Part shown: one piece after another, positions 57,250 to 64,000 of the stretch
Numbering within the stretch: position 1 is the stretch's first letter
Layout of the letters: the number at the start of each line of letters is the position of its first letter
NCBI RefSeq assembly: GCF_030698125.1
Contig: NZ_JAUYNV010000011.1
Span: forward strand, 1-64,000
DNA: 64,000 bases
Reading direction: 5' to 3'
Source: Methyloversatilis sp.
GTDB lineage: Bacteria > Pseudomonadota > Gammaproteobacteria > Burkholderiales > Rhodocyclaceae
Program-made: the position numbers and the translations under genes
Notes under the pieces: model-generated
Told to the model about the DNA's origin: nothing
The model's input: the letters and a program-made list of their open reading frames with translations, nothing else
The model's database searches: none

Positions 57250-58073
57250 ACACGGACAACGCCACCTTGGATCCCTGCATCGATCCCTCCCCGCCCCCCG
57301 CAACGCTCGGCCTGTTCGCCATGCTGCGCGAAGATGTGGCCTGCGTGTTCAAACGCGACCCGGCGGCACGCAGCACGCTCGAACTGCTGACCATCTACCC
57401 CGGCATCCAGGCACTGGTGATGCACCGGCTGGCGCATGCGCTGTGGCTGCGCGGCCTGCGCTATCTGCCGCGCCTGCTGTCCTTCGTCACCCGCTTCCTG
57501 ACCAATGTGGACATCCATCCTGCGGCCTGCATCGGCCGGCGCTTCTTCATCGATCACGGCGCCTGCGTGGTGATCGGCGAGACGGCGGAGATCGGTGATG
57601 ACGTGACGCTGTATCACGGCGTCACGCTCGGCGGCACCACCTGGAGCGCCGGCAAGCGCCACCCGACGCTGGGGTCCGGCGTCGTGGTCGGGGCCGGCGC
57701 CAAGATACTCGGGGCCATCACGGTCGGCGACCGCGCCCGCGTGGCCGCCAATTCGGTGGTGATCGAAGACGTGTCGCCCGGCATGACGGTGGTCGGCATT
57801 CCCGGCCGCATGGTGCTGCCGAAAAGCCAGCGCCGCATCACCGACGGCGGCATCGACCTCGACCACCACCAGATGCCCGATCCGGTCGGCAAGGCACTTG
57901 CCTGCCTGCTCGAACGCATTGCCGATCTCGAATGCGAGATCGGCCGCCTGAAAGGCGACCTGCCCGCGATGCAGGGCGCCTGTCGCGACTGCGACGACAC
58001 CTGTTCTCAACCCGCTTTCGACGGCAGTCTGCGCGCCGCCGACATCCCTCAAGGAGTGAAACGTCATGGATGA
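57246..58073 (+). CDS. cysE: Serine O-acetyltransferase, nif-linked CysE
   Basis: This 275-aa enzyme has the helical N-terminal domain ([40 protein letters not shown]) and a left-handed beta-helix with hexapeptide repeats ([43 protein letters not shown]). It makes O-acetylserine for cysteine supply, needed for Fe-S cluster synthesis during nitrogen fixation. The C-terminal 45 residues include a CRDCDDTC Cys cluster that ordinary CysE lacks. The gene overlaps both nifV (4 bp) and nifW (8 bp). Confidence 0.95.
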   Translation: MNTDNATLDPCIDPSPPPATLGLFAMLREDVACVFKRDPAARSTLELLTIYPGIQALVMHRLAHALWLRGLRYLPRLLSFVTRFLTNVDIHPAACIGRRFFIDHGACVVIGETAEIGDDVTLYHGVTLGGTTWSAGKRHPTLGSGVVVGAGAKILGAITVGDRARVAANSVVIEDVSPGMTVVGIPGRMVLPKSQRRITDGGIDLDHHQMPDPVGKALACLLERIADLECEIGRLKGDLPAMQGACRDCDDTCSQPAFDGSLRAADIPQGVKRHG

Positions 58074-58398
58074 ACTGACCCAGCGTCTGGCCACACTTTC
58101 GTCGGCCGAAGATTTCCTGGAATTCTTTGCACTGCCCTTCGACCAGTCGATCGTCAATGTGAACCGGCTGCACATCCTCAAGCGCTTCTATCAGTACCTG
58201 CGCGGCGAGCAGGGCGTGGCCGAGGGCGAACCCGCCGTCGTGTATGCGCGTTATCGCGGCCTGCTGCTGCGCGCCTACGAAGACTTCGTCAAGTCCACGC
58301 CGCAGCAGGAAAAAGTGTTCAAGGTATTCCAGGAGGCGGACGGCCAGCAGCGCGTCTCGCTCGAAAGCCTGCGTTCGACGCTGCCGTCGGTCGCCTGA
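58066..58398 (+). CDS. nifW: Nitrogenase stabilising/protective protein NifW
   Basis: This 110-aa protein has the hallmark [33 protein letters not shown] near the N-terminus and a C-terminal amphipathic segment. NifW associates with nitrogenase MoFe protein and is thought to protect it from oxygen. It starts within the end of cysE, with AAGGAGTG as ribosome-binding site, so it is co-expressed. Confidence 0.95.
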   Translation: MDELTQRLATLSSAEDFLEFFALPFDQSIVNVNRLHILKRFYQYLRGEQGVAEGEPAVVYARYRGLLLRAYEDFVKSTPQQEKVFKVFQEADGQQRVSLESLRSTLPSVA

Positions 58399-58422
58399 AC
58401 GTGCGCAAGGAGGGCGATCGTC

Positions 58423-58872
58423 ATGATGGATACCAGCGATACTTTTCTCGCCCGCGTCGGTGCGCTTGAGAGCGAAGCGGCCGGCCACTACGAAGTGGCC
58501 GCGCGGCACGCGCTGAATGCCGGCGATCTCGAACTCGAAGTCTTCTTCCAGAACCTCGCTTCGCTGGCCCGCATGGAAGCAGGTGAAGCGCTCGGCGGCT
58601 CGCTGCCGGTGACCGCGCTGTTGCCGCGCATCCGGCCGATCGAAATGGAGAAGCCGCGTAGCGCCGTCAAGGTGATCAGCGACGAAGCGCTCGACCTGTA
58701 TCGCTCGCTTGAGCGCGCGCTCGACCTGAAGCGGCGCAGCCACAGCTACTACGCCACGATGGCCGTGCTCGCCCCCGAACCGGGGCTGCGCAAGATGGCG
58801 CGCGCCTTCGCCCACGACGACGCGGCGCACCTCACGGAGATCGAGAACTGGATCTCCCGCATGACCGCCTGA
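58423..58872 (+). CDS. Ferritin-like (rubrerythrin-type) protein in the nif operon
   Basis: This 149-aa all-helical protein has a four-helix pattern of Glu/His residues: ESEAAGHYEVAARHAL near 15-30, LEVFFQNLASLARMEAGEA near 37-55, and AFAHDDAAHLTEIENWI near 128-144. It lacks the rubredoxin Cys4 tail of classical rubrerythrin. It probably binds a di-iron centre and detoxifies peroxide or stores iron for nitrogenase. An AAGGAGGG ribosome-binding site lies 8 bases ahead. It lies 24 bp after nifW. Confidence 0.75.
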   Translation: MMDTSDTFLARVGALESEAAGHYEVAARHALNAGDLELEVFFQNLASLARMEAGEALGGSLPVTALLPRIRPIEMEKPRSAVKVISDEALDLYRSLERALDLKRRSHSYYATMAVLAPEPGLRKMARAFAHDDAAHLTEIENWISRMTA

Positions 58873-58896
58873 CCCTTCCAACCTGAAAGACGCACC

Positions 58897-59220
58897 ATGC
58901 CCAAGCCGCTCAAACACGTTTTCGTATGCAGTCAGCAACGCCCGAACGGCCATCCGCGCGGATCCTGTGCCCAGAAGGGCGGCGCCGAAGTGCTGCAGAC
59001 TTTCTGGGCCGAACTGCAGGCACGCAACTGCTTCGACAAGATCGCCGTGACCTACTCGGGTTGCCTCGGCCCGTGCGATCAGGGCACCAACGTCGTCGTC
59101 TATCCGGAAGGCGTCCTGTACTCGAACGTGACCAAGGCCGATGTCGCCGAGATTTTCACCCAGCATCTGCTTGGCGAAGCGCCGGTCGAACGCCTGCTTG
59201 CCGGCGAGGCGGTCTGGTGA
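58897..59220 (+). CDS. Thioredoxin-like [2Fe-2S] ferredoxin (Shethna-type)
   Basis: This 107-aa protein has cluster cysteines at 11, 24, 56 and 60 (FVCSQQRPNGHPRGSC and YSGCLGPC), the layout of thioredoxin-fold [2Fe-2S] ferredoxins such as Azotobacter FeSI and Aquifex Fd4. Such proteins can serve as electron carriers or partners in nitrogenase protection. Its position in the nif operon, 24 bp after the ferritin-like gene and overlapping the next gene (GTGA), supports a nitrogen-fixation role. Confidence 0.9.
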   Translation: MPKPLKHVFVCSQQRPNGHPRGSCAQKGGAEVLQTFWAELQARNCFDKIAVTYSGCLGPCDQGTNVVVYPEGVLYSNVTKADVAEIFTQHLLGEAPVERLLAGEAVW

Positions 59221-59705
59221 ATCTGTTCACCGGCGAAAGCGCGGACGAATTCTTCGGTGGCAGCGTGCCGCCCGCGGTGCGCCGGCTGCTCGACGAGGCG
59301 GTCGGTGCGCCACCACCGCGGGTCGAGGCGCTGTTATGGACAGCGCAGGCCAGCGCGCCGGAATGTCTGCCCGTGTATTACCTGCTGTACAAGTTTCACG
59401 CCGGACGGCGCCAGTTCGAGCTGGCCGAAAAGGCCGCTCGCAAGGGCATCGACGTTGCAGGCCGGCAGGCGAAGTTGAACGTTGACTGGACGCGGGTGCA
59501 AGCCGGGGACGGCAATTTTTCGGCAACCGGCCCGGCGCGTTTCTGGCTGTTCAGCCTCAAGGCACTGGCTTTCATCTGCCTGCGTTCCGGGCGCAGCGAC
59601 GAAGCGCGCGCACTGGTCGGACACATCACCCGCCTCGACCCCACACACGGGCTGGGCGGTGAAGTCCTCACGTCCCTGCTCGACGGCAGCGCCGCCGGCG
59701 ACTGA
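59217..59705 (+). CDS. nif-operon protein of unknown function (TPR-like helical)
   Basis: 162 aa from a GTG start that overlaps the ferredoxin stop codon (GTGA). The protein is helical, with pairs resembling tetratricopeptide units: VYYLLYKFHAGRRQFELAEKAARKG near 55-79, and LKALAFICLRSGRSDEARALVGHITRLDP near 112-140. I do not recognise a named family. Translational coupling to the ferredoxin suggests an assembly or protection partner for it. A REP doublet begins 23 bp after its stop codon. Confidence 0.72.
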   Translation: MNLFTGESADEFFGGSVPPAVRRLLDEAVGAPPPRVEALLWTAQASAPECLPVYYLLYKFHAGRRQFELAEKAARKGIDVAGRQAKLNVDWTRVQAGDGNFSATGPARFWLFSLKALAFICLRSGRSDEARALVGHITRLDPTHGLGGEVLTSLLDGSAAGD

Positions 59706-59728
59706 TTCCGGATCGCATCGCGGAGCTT

Positions 59729-60378
59729 GTTGGGCATCGCTGCGCTCACCCCAACCTACGGACTCGTCGCGCACTTGTAGGTTGGGGTGAGCGCAGCGAT
59801 GCCCAACGACCGCCCGTCGCCGCCGGCTTTCCGCTGCAACACCGGATGCACGTCACCGCGCGCCCTCAGCCTGTCGCCACCCGACACACCGTTTATTGGC
59901 CGACATTCCGTGATCTTCGATCGGCGATGTGGTCGCTCGTGATCGAGCCGGTCGTCAATCCGCCACACCGTAGGTTGGGGTGAGCGCAGCGATGCCCAAC
60001 GACCGCCCGTCGCCACATGCTTGCGCTGCAACCCGGATGCACGTCACTGCGCGCCCCGCTGCCTTTCGCCACACGACGCACCGGCTATTGACCGACATTC
60101 CGTGATCTTCGATCGGCGATGCGGTCGCTCGTGATCGAGCAGACCGTCAATCCGCCACACCGTAGGTTGGGGTGAGCGCAGCGATGCCCAACGACCACCC
60201 GTCGCCGCATGCTTCCGCTGCAACACCGGATGCACGTCACTGCGCGCGCCCACACCGGTTCTGGCCGGCATTCCGTGATGTTCGGTCGGCGATGCGGTCG
60301 CTGGTGAAGCGCCCGTCGTAGTCGAACGGGCCGTCAATCAGCACACCGTAGGTTGGGGTGAGCGCAGCGATGCCCAAC
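59729..60378 (+). repeat. REPIN-like doublet followed by REP / gene-fragment tandem array (period about 190 bp)
   Basis: The 31-bp REP-like core occurs inverted at 59729-59759, then direct at 59777-59807, 59970-60000, 60162-60192 and 60348-60378. The first two form a 79-bp inverted doublet with a 16-bp loop. The direct copies are spaced 193, 192 and 186 bp. The sequence between them is a repeated, decaying copy of the 3' end of the neighbouring DUF938 gene: parts equivalent to its GPFNYNGRFTSD and EDHEMPANNRC codons are fused in each unit. No functional gene is present in the array. Confidence 0.9.
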
Positions 60379-60423
60379 GCCCGCCCGCCGCCGCCTGCTT
60401 TCCGCTGCAACTCCGGATGCAAG

Positions 60424-61041
60424 TCACTGCGCAACCCCTGCCTGTCGCCACACGACACACCGGTTGTTGGCCGGCATTTCGTGATCCTCGATCAACTGCA
60501 ACCCGGCCTTGCGTGCCAGCGCATCGACCGCTTCGAAATCGCGGATGCCCCGGTGCGGTGCGCCGGCCTTGAGCGAGCGGTCGAATTCGGCGTTGCTGTC
60601 GCTGGTGAAGCGCCCGTTGTAGTTGAACGGTCCATAGATCACCAGCAACCCGCCCGGCGACAGCACGGCCGGCAGCGCGGCGAACAGTGCGATCACTTCG
60701 TTCCACGCCATGATGTGCAGCGTATTGGCGCTGAACACCGCGTCATGCCAGGCATCCGGCCAGAACCGGCTGACGTCCAGGGGCAGCGGTGGTGGCGTGT
60801 TGGGCAGCGCCGCGTCGGCGAGCCACATGCGGATGCCCGGCAACATGTCTTCCCGATCGCTGCATTGCCAGCGCAGATGGGGCAGCGCTGTCGCGAAGTG
60901 CACCGCGTGCTGGCCGGTGCCGCTGCCGATTTCCAGTACATGCTGCCGATCGGCGAAGTGGATGCGCAGGCGCTCAAGGATCACGTCGCGGTTGCGATCG
61001 CAGGAAGGCGCATACGGCTTGGCGGGAGGCACGTTGTTCAT
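60424..61041 (-). CDS. DUF938 family SAM-dependent methyltransferase
   Basis: This 205-aa protein begins MNNVPPAKPYAPSCDRNRDVIL. It has the Rossmann motif VLEIGSGTGQHAVHFA near 35-50, the second acidic strand CSDRED, FSANTLHIMAWNEV, LSPGGLLVIYGPFNYNGRFTS and the C-terminal IRDFEAVDALARKAGL..EDHEMPANNRCVVWRQ. The target is unknown. The start codon overlaps the upstream GNAT gene by 4 bp. Its 3' end has been copied several times into the array downstream. Confidence 0.9.
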   Translation of the reverse strand: MNNVPPAKPYAPSCDRNRDVILERLRIHFADRQHVLEIGSGTGQHAVHFATALPHLRWQCSDREDMLPGIRMWLADAALPNTPPPLPLDVSRFWPDAWHDAVFSANTLHIMAWNEVIALFAALPAVLSPGGLLVIYGPFNYNGRFTSDSNAEFDRSLKAGAPHRGIRDFEAVDALARKAGLQLIEDHEMPANNRCVVWRQAGVAQ

Positions 61042-61592
61042 GTTCGCACTCTGGCATGAAGCAGCACGTCGCGCGGCTCCGGCGATACATTGGGATGCAG
61101 GATGTAACGGCGCAGCACGCCCTCCGTCTGCATGCCGACGCGTTCGAGCGTGCGCGCCGAGCGCGGGTTGTCGATGTCGCTCACGGCCTCGACACGGTAC
61201 AGCGAACGGTGGCTGAACGCTTCGTCGAGGAGGGCGGCCAGCGCTTCGGACGCGAGGCCGCGGCCCCACAGATCGTGTGCCAGCGCGAAACCGAGGCGCA
61301 TCGAATGGCCCTGGCCGAGCAATTGCAGCAAGCCGCCGGCTTCACCGTCGTCGGTCACCAGCACCCAGGTGCGCGCCGCGTTGCGCTGCCAGCGCGCGAG
61401 GTCGTGCGAAATCTGCCGCTGCGTCTGCGCCAGTTCGACGTGTGCCGTCCACCCGAGATAGCGTGTCACCCGCGCGTCACCGCTGACGCGCGCGAACAGC
61501 GCGGGGGCGTCATACGGCAACGGCTTGCGCAGCAGGCATCGGGCAGTGTGCAGGATTTCTGCCCAGTGACCGCTTTCCGCCCGGACAGCCAT
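61038..61592 (-). CDS. GNAT acetyltransferase (RimJ/RimL type)
   Basis: This 184-aa protein shows the GNAT acetyl-CoA loop LAHDLWGRGLASEALAALLDEAF and the family C-terminal DIDNPRSARTLERVGMQTEGVLRRYILH. The N-terminal TARCLLRKPLPYDAPALFARVSGD is the usual RimJ-like start. The substrate (a protein N-terminus or small amine) cannot be told. It is 3 bp after the Fe-S protein and overlaps the methyltransferase gene by 4 bp, so the three genes form an operon. Confidence 0.88.
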   Translation of the reverse strand: MAVRAESGHWAEILHTARCLLRKPLPYDAPALFARVSGDARVTRYLGWTAHVELAQTQRQISHDLARWQRNAARTWVLVTDDGEAGGLLQLLGQGHSMRLGFALAHDLWGRGLASEALAALLDEAFSHRSLYRVEAVSDIDNPRSARTLERVGMQTEGVLRRYILHPNVSPEPRDVLLHARVRT

Positions 61593-61595
61593 GCG

Positions 61596-63002
61596 TCAGC
61601 CCACCAGCGCGCGGCGCAGCACCTGCGCCAGATGTACCGACGAACGCTGTGCGCCGTCGCGGATCTGGTGGCGGCAGCTGGTGCCGTTGGCGACCAGCAG
61701 CATGTCGGCGTCGAGCGCGCGCACCGCCGGCAGCAGCGCCAGTTCCGCCATGCGCATCGACTGGTCGAAGTGTTCCGCCTCGTAGCCGAAACTGCCGGCC
61801 ATGCCGCAACAGCTCGACTCGATGAAATGCGTCTCCAGCCCGTGCACCAGCCCGAGCACCTTGCGCATGGCCTTCATCGCGCCGAAGGCCTTCTGGTGGC
61901 AGTGGCCGTGCACCGCGGCGCGCGTGCCATCGGGCAGGCGCAGTGCGAGCGACAGGCGCTTCGCGTCGTGCTCGCGGGCGAGGAATTCCTCCAGCAGCAG
62001 GGCCGACTTCGCCACCTGCTCGACGCGCTCGCCCAGCACCAGCGCGTAGTACTCGTCGCGCAGCATCAGCAGGCACGAGGGCTCCAGGCCGATCACCGGC
62101 ACGCCGCGTTCGACCAGCGGCCACAGCGCGTCCATCGTGCGCACCGCCTGTGCCCGCGCCTCGTCGATCAGGCCGGACGACAGCCAGGTGCGACCGCAGC
62201 ACAGCGCCGCTGCGCCGCGCGGCGCCCGCGGCAGGTGCACCCGGTAGCCGCCGGCCAGCAGCAGGTCGAGCGCCGCCTGCGCGGTGGCCGGATCGAGGTG
62301 GTTGGAAAAGGTGTCGATCAGCAGCGCGACCTCGCGGCCGTCGGCCGGGCCGTACACGTCGCCCTCGACGTCCTGCAGGAAGGCGCGCGCACTCACCCTG
62401 GGCAGCGAGCGGCGCGCCGAAATGCCGGTCAGCCGCTCGGCGATGGCGGCGACCGGCGGCAGCCGTTCGCGCAAGCACAGCAGCGCGCGCAACCGGCGCA
62501 GATGCCCGAGCCAGCGCGGCACGGCGGCCAGCCAGCGCTCGCGCAGTGGCACCCGGCCCAGCGCCTGCCAGCGCTGGGCGCGCGCCTCGGTGCGCAACAG
62601 CGCCATGTCGGTGCCGTTCGGGCATTCGCGCTTGCACCCCTTGCAGCCGACGCACAGGTCCATCGCAGCGGCCAGTTCCGGCCCGGTGAATGGCGATGCG
62701 CCCAGTTCGCCATTGAGCGCGGCCTTCAGCGTCTGCGCGCGGTGGTGGGTCGAATGCACCGGGTCTTTCGTGGCGCGGAAGCTGGGGCACATCACGCCGT
62801 TGCCGTCGCGCTGGCATTGCCGGTTGCCGATGCACACCGCCGCCGCGCGACCGAAGCCGCCACCGGCCGCCGGCACCTGGGCGTAGGCGTCGCCGGCGCC
62901 ATAACTGTCGTAGGCCGACCAGTCGAGTTCAGTCCGCACGCTGCACCTCTGCGTCAAATTCCCGAGACGATGCAAGAGCGATGCCAAAGGCGCGACCTTC
63001 AT
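61596..63002 (-). CDS. CCG-domain Fe-S oxidoreductase, C-terminal half of a fused dehydrogenase
   Basis: About 468 aa. It has a 4Fe-4S ferredoxin region (CIGNRQCQRDGNGVMCPSFRATKD and CVGCKGCKRECPNGTDMA) followed by two CCG cysteine-rich domains (ALCCGRTWLSSG and ESSCCGMAGSFGYE). These match the C-terminal half of the about 1000-aa YdiJ-type FAD/Fe-S dehydrogenases (D-2-hydroxyglutarate-like); the FAD-binding half is absent. A GTG at 62939 with GAGGTG upstream may be the true start. In the 290 bp ahead (63003-63292), another frame reads a short protein-like remnant (SARAGSFPGDVRIRLFSTLN) without a start codon. Confidence 0.8.
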   Translation of the reverse strand: MKVAPLASLLHRLGNLTQRCSVRTELDWSAYDSYGAGDAYAQVPAAGGGFGRAAAVCIGNRQCQRDGNGVMCPSFRATKDPVHSTHHRAQTLKAALNGELGASPFTGPELAAAMDLCVGCKGCKRECPNGTDMALLRTEARAQRWQALGRVPLRERWLAAVPRWLGHLRRLRALLCLRERLPPVAAIAERLTGISARRSLPRVSARAFLQDVEGDVYGPADGREVALLIDTFSNHLDPATAQAALDLLLAGGYRVHLPRAPRGAAALCCGRTWLSSGLIDEARAQAVRTMDALWPLVERGVPVIGLEPSCLLMLRDEYYALVLGERVEQVAKSALLLEEFLAREHDAKRLSLALRLPDGTRAAVHGHCHQKAFGAMKAMRKVLGLVHGLETHFIESSCCGMAGSFGYEAEHFDQSMRMAELALLPAVRALDADMLLVANGTSCRHQIRDGAQRSSVHLAQVLRRALVG

Positions 63003-63292
63003 TCAGGGTCGAAAACAGCCGGATGCGCACGTCGCCCGGAAAGCTGCCGGCGCGGGCAGACACCTCGATGCGACTGGCCAGCCGTCGGGATTGTCGGGTT
63101 GCGGTGTCATGATTGTTTCAGTCACGCAGGCTACATAGCGCTGTACGACACAGCGCATGTTCCAGGCCAGCAGTTCGTCACCTAGGTGGCACTTCGGCGG
63201 TACATGCCTGTGCAACACCGCTGTCGTCGATCCGGCCCGCGCAGGACCTCTTCTTGCTTGGTACCCGGCAGGTACAACAGGAGATCATTGCG

Positions 63293-63532
63293 ATGCCGCT
63301 TCATGACTTTCACTGCCGCAAATGCGAAATCAGCTTCGAACGGCTGGTTCGCGGCGACACGCCGATCACCTGTCCGGGGTGCGGCAGCGATGAGGTGGAC
63401 AAGTTGCTGTCGGCTCCGCAAGCCCCCGGCCGCAGCAAGGACATCATTGCGGCCGGCCGCGCCGCTGCGGCGCGGGAAGGTCACTTCAGCAACTACTCGT
63501 CGAGCGACCAGGCCAGAACGCGGCGCAAGTGA
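63293..63532 (+). CDS. FmdB-type zinc-ribbon protein
   Basis: This 79-aa protein begins MPLHDFHCRKCEISFERLV with C8-x2-C11 and C27-x2-C30 (CPGC) forming one zinc ribbon, then a basic, Ser/Ala-rich tail. This is the putative regulatory protein FmdB family, small and widespread with unclear function. AGGAGA lies 7 bases before the ATG. A 79-bp REP doublet begins 10 bp after its stop. Confidence 0.9.
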   Translation: MPLHDFHCRKCEISFERLVRGDTPITCPGCGSDEVDKLLSAPQAPGRSKDIIAAGRAAAAREGHFSNYSSSDQARTRRK

Positions 63533-63542
63533 CAGCCTGCGT

Positions 63543-64000
63543 GTTGGGCATCGCTGCGCTCACCCCAACCTACGGACTCGTCACGCCTTCGTAGGTTGGG
63601 GTGAGCGCAGCGATGCCCAACAGACACACGCCACGACCCGATAGATCGGGACGACCCAAACCGATGCCCCCACACCCGCCCACCGTCACGACCCCGCAGG
63701 TTGGGGTGAGCGCAGCGATGCCCAACACGTACCCGCCACGACCCGATAGATCGGGACAATCCAAAGCCGATCCCCGACACCCGCCCCCGTCACGACCCCG
63801 CAGGTTGGGGTGAGCGCAGCGATGCCCAACAGACACACGCCACGACCCGATAGATCGGGACGATCCAAAACCGATCCCCGACACCCGTCCCCGTCACGAC
63901 CCCGCAGGTTGGGGTGAGCGCAGCGATGCCCAACACGTACCCGCCACGACCCGATAGATAGGGACAATCCAAAGCGGATGCCCCGACACCCGCCCCCGTC
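63543..64000 (+). repeat. REPIN-like doublet followed by 104-bp REP tandem array (continues beyond window)
   Basis: The REP-like core is inverted at 63543-63573 and direct at 63591-63621, 63696-63726, 63800-63830 and 63904-63934. The first two form a 79-bp doublet with a loop 12/16 identical to the one at 59760-59776. Direct copies are 105, 104 and 104 bp apart, and each spacer holds a second palindrome CCCGATAGATCGGG (one copy mutated to ATAGGG). Units alternate in two versions (AGACACACG and ACGTACCCG after the core), giving a 208-bp higher-order repeat. The array runs off the window end. Confidence 0.93.

Noticed and set aside
63003-63218. Small minus-strand frame of 71 codons before the Fe-S gene
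   Set aside because: Composition is not protein-like; a different frame over the same DNA looks more coding but lacks a start, so no gene is called.
63543-64000. CRISPR array
   Set aside because: The intervals between repeats are themselves repeated rather than unique, the core is a 31-bp imperfect palindrome of REP type, and no cas gene is present.

Overview
The window looks like a chromosomal segment of a high-GC, metabolically versatile betaproteobacterium, probably Rhodocyclales or Burkholderiales. The evidence is the style of the 23S/5S rRNA, a class II (B12-dependent) ribonucleotide reductase, a narK1-narK2-narGHJI nitrate respiration locus with narXL, a Calvin-cycle (cbb) gene block with a divergent cbbR, and a nifA / nifV-cysE-nifW nitrogen-fixation block. 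I cannot name the genus. No phage, insertion sequence, tRNA or CRISPR array was found.

Layout. 1-693: end of an rRNA operon (23S 3' end, 5S, terminator). 784-5577: a conserved unknown, a lipase-like hydrolase, a multi-spanning membrane protein, aquaporin Z and two hemerythrin-domain proteins. 5574-12006: nrdJ, a cupin plus a small conserved protein, nnrS and a nitronate monooxygenase. 12093-26425: a long minus-strand respiratory nitrate block. In transcription order it is narX-narL, narK1, narK2, narG-narH-narJ-narI, a NifM-like peptidyl-prolyl isomerase and a beta-carbonic anhydrase, then nitronate monooxygenase and nnrS. 26776-29421: an orphan PAS histidine kinase. 29453-39624: fbp-prk-tkt-gap-pgk-pyk-fba-purC on the minus strand, with cbbR divergent at 40037; RuBisCO is not in the window. 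41004-53629: housekeeping and stress genes (inositol-phosphatase family, redoxin, rsmE, two-domain PPK2, argA, a GGDEF protein, yggX, a Sel1 protein, a trypsin-like protease, a flavin reductase, glnS, rseC). 54186-59705: nifA, then nifV-cysE-nifW, a ferritin-like protein, a thioredoxin-like [2Fe-2S] ferredoxin and an unknown, behind a textbook sigma54/NifA promoter. 60424-63532: a DUF938 methyltransferase, a GNAT, a CCG-domain Fe-S protein and an FmdB zinc ribbon.

Two layers stand out beyond the genes. First, a set of FNR/ANR/DNR-like boxes (TTGAN-N4-ATCAA type) lies in front of the hemerythrin gene, nrdJ/cupin, nitronate monooxygenase-nnrS and narK1, so the left third of the window reads as one oxygen/NO-responsive regulon: nitrate respiration, NO tolerance and oxygen-independent dNTP synthesis. 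Second, one 31-bp REP-like core recurs at least 12 times in three arrays of different period (about 60, 104 and 190 bp). Two arrays begin with a 79-bp inverted REP doublet (REPIN-like), and one array has repeatedly copied the 3' end of the neighbouring DUF938 gene. This repeat system is the most unusual thing in the window.
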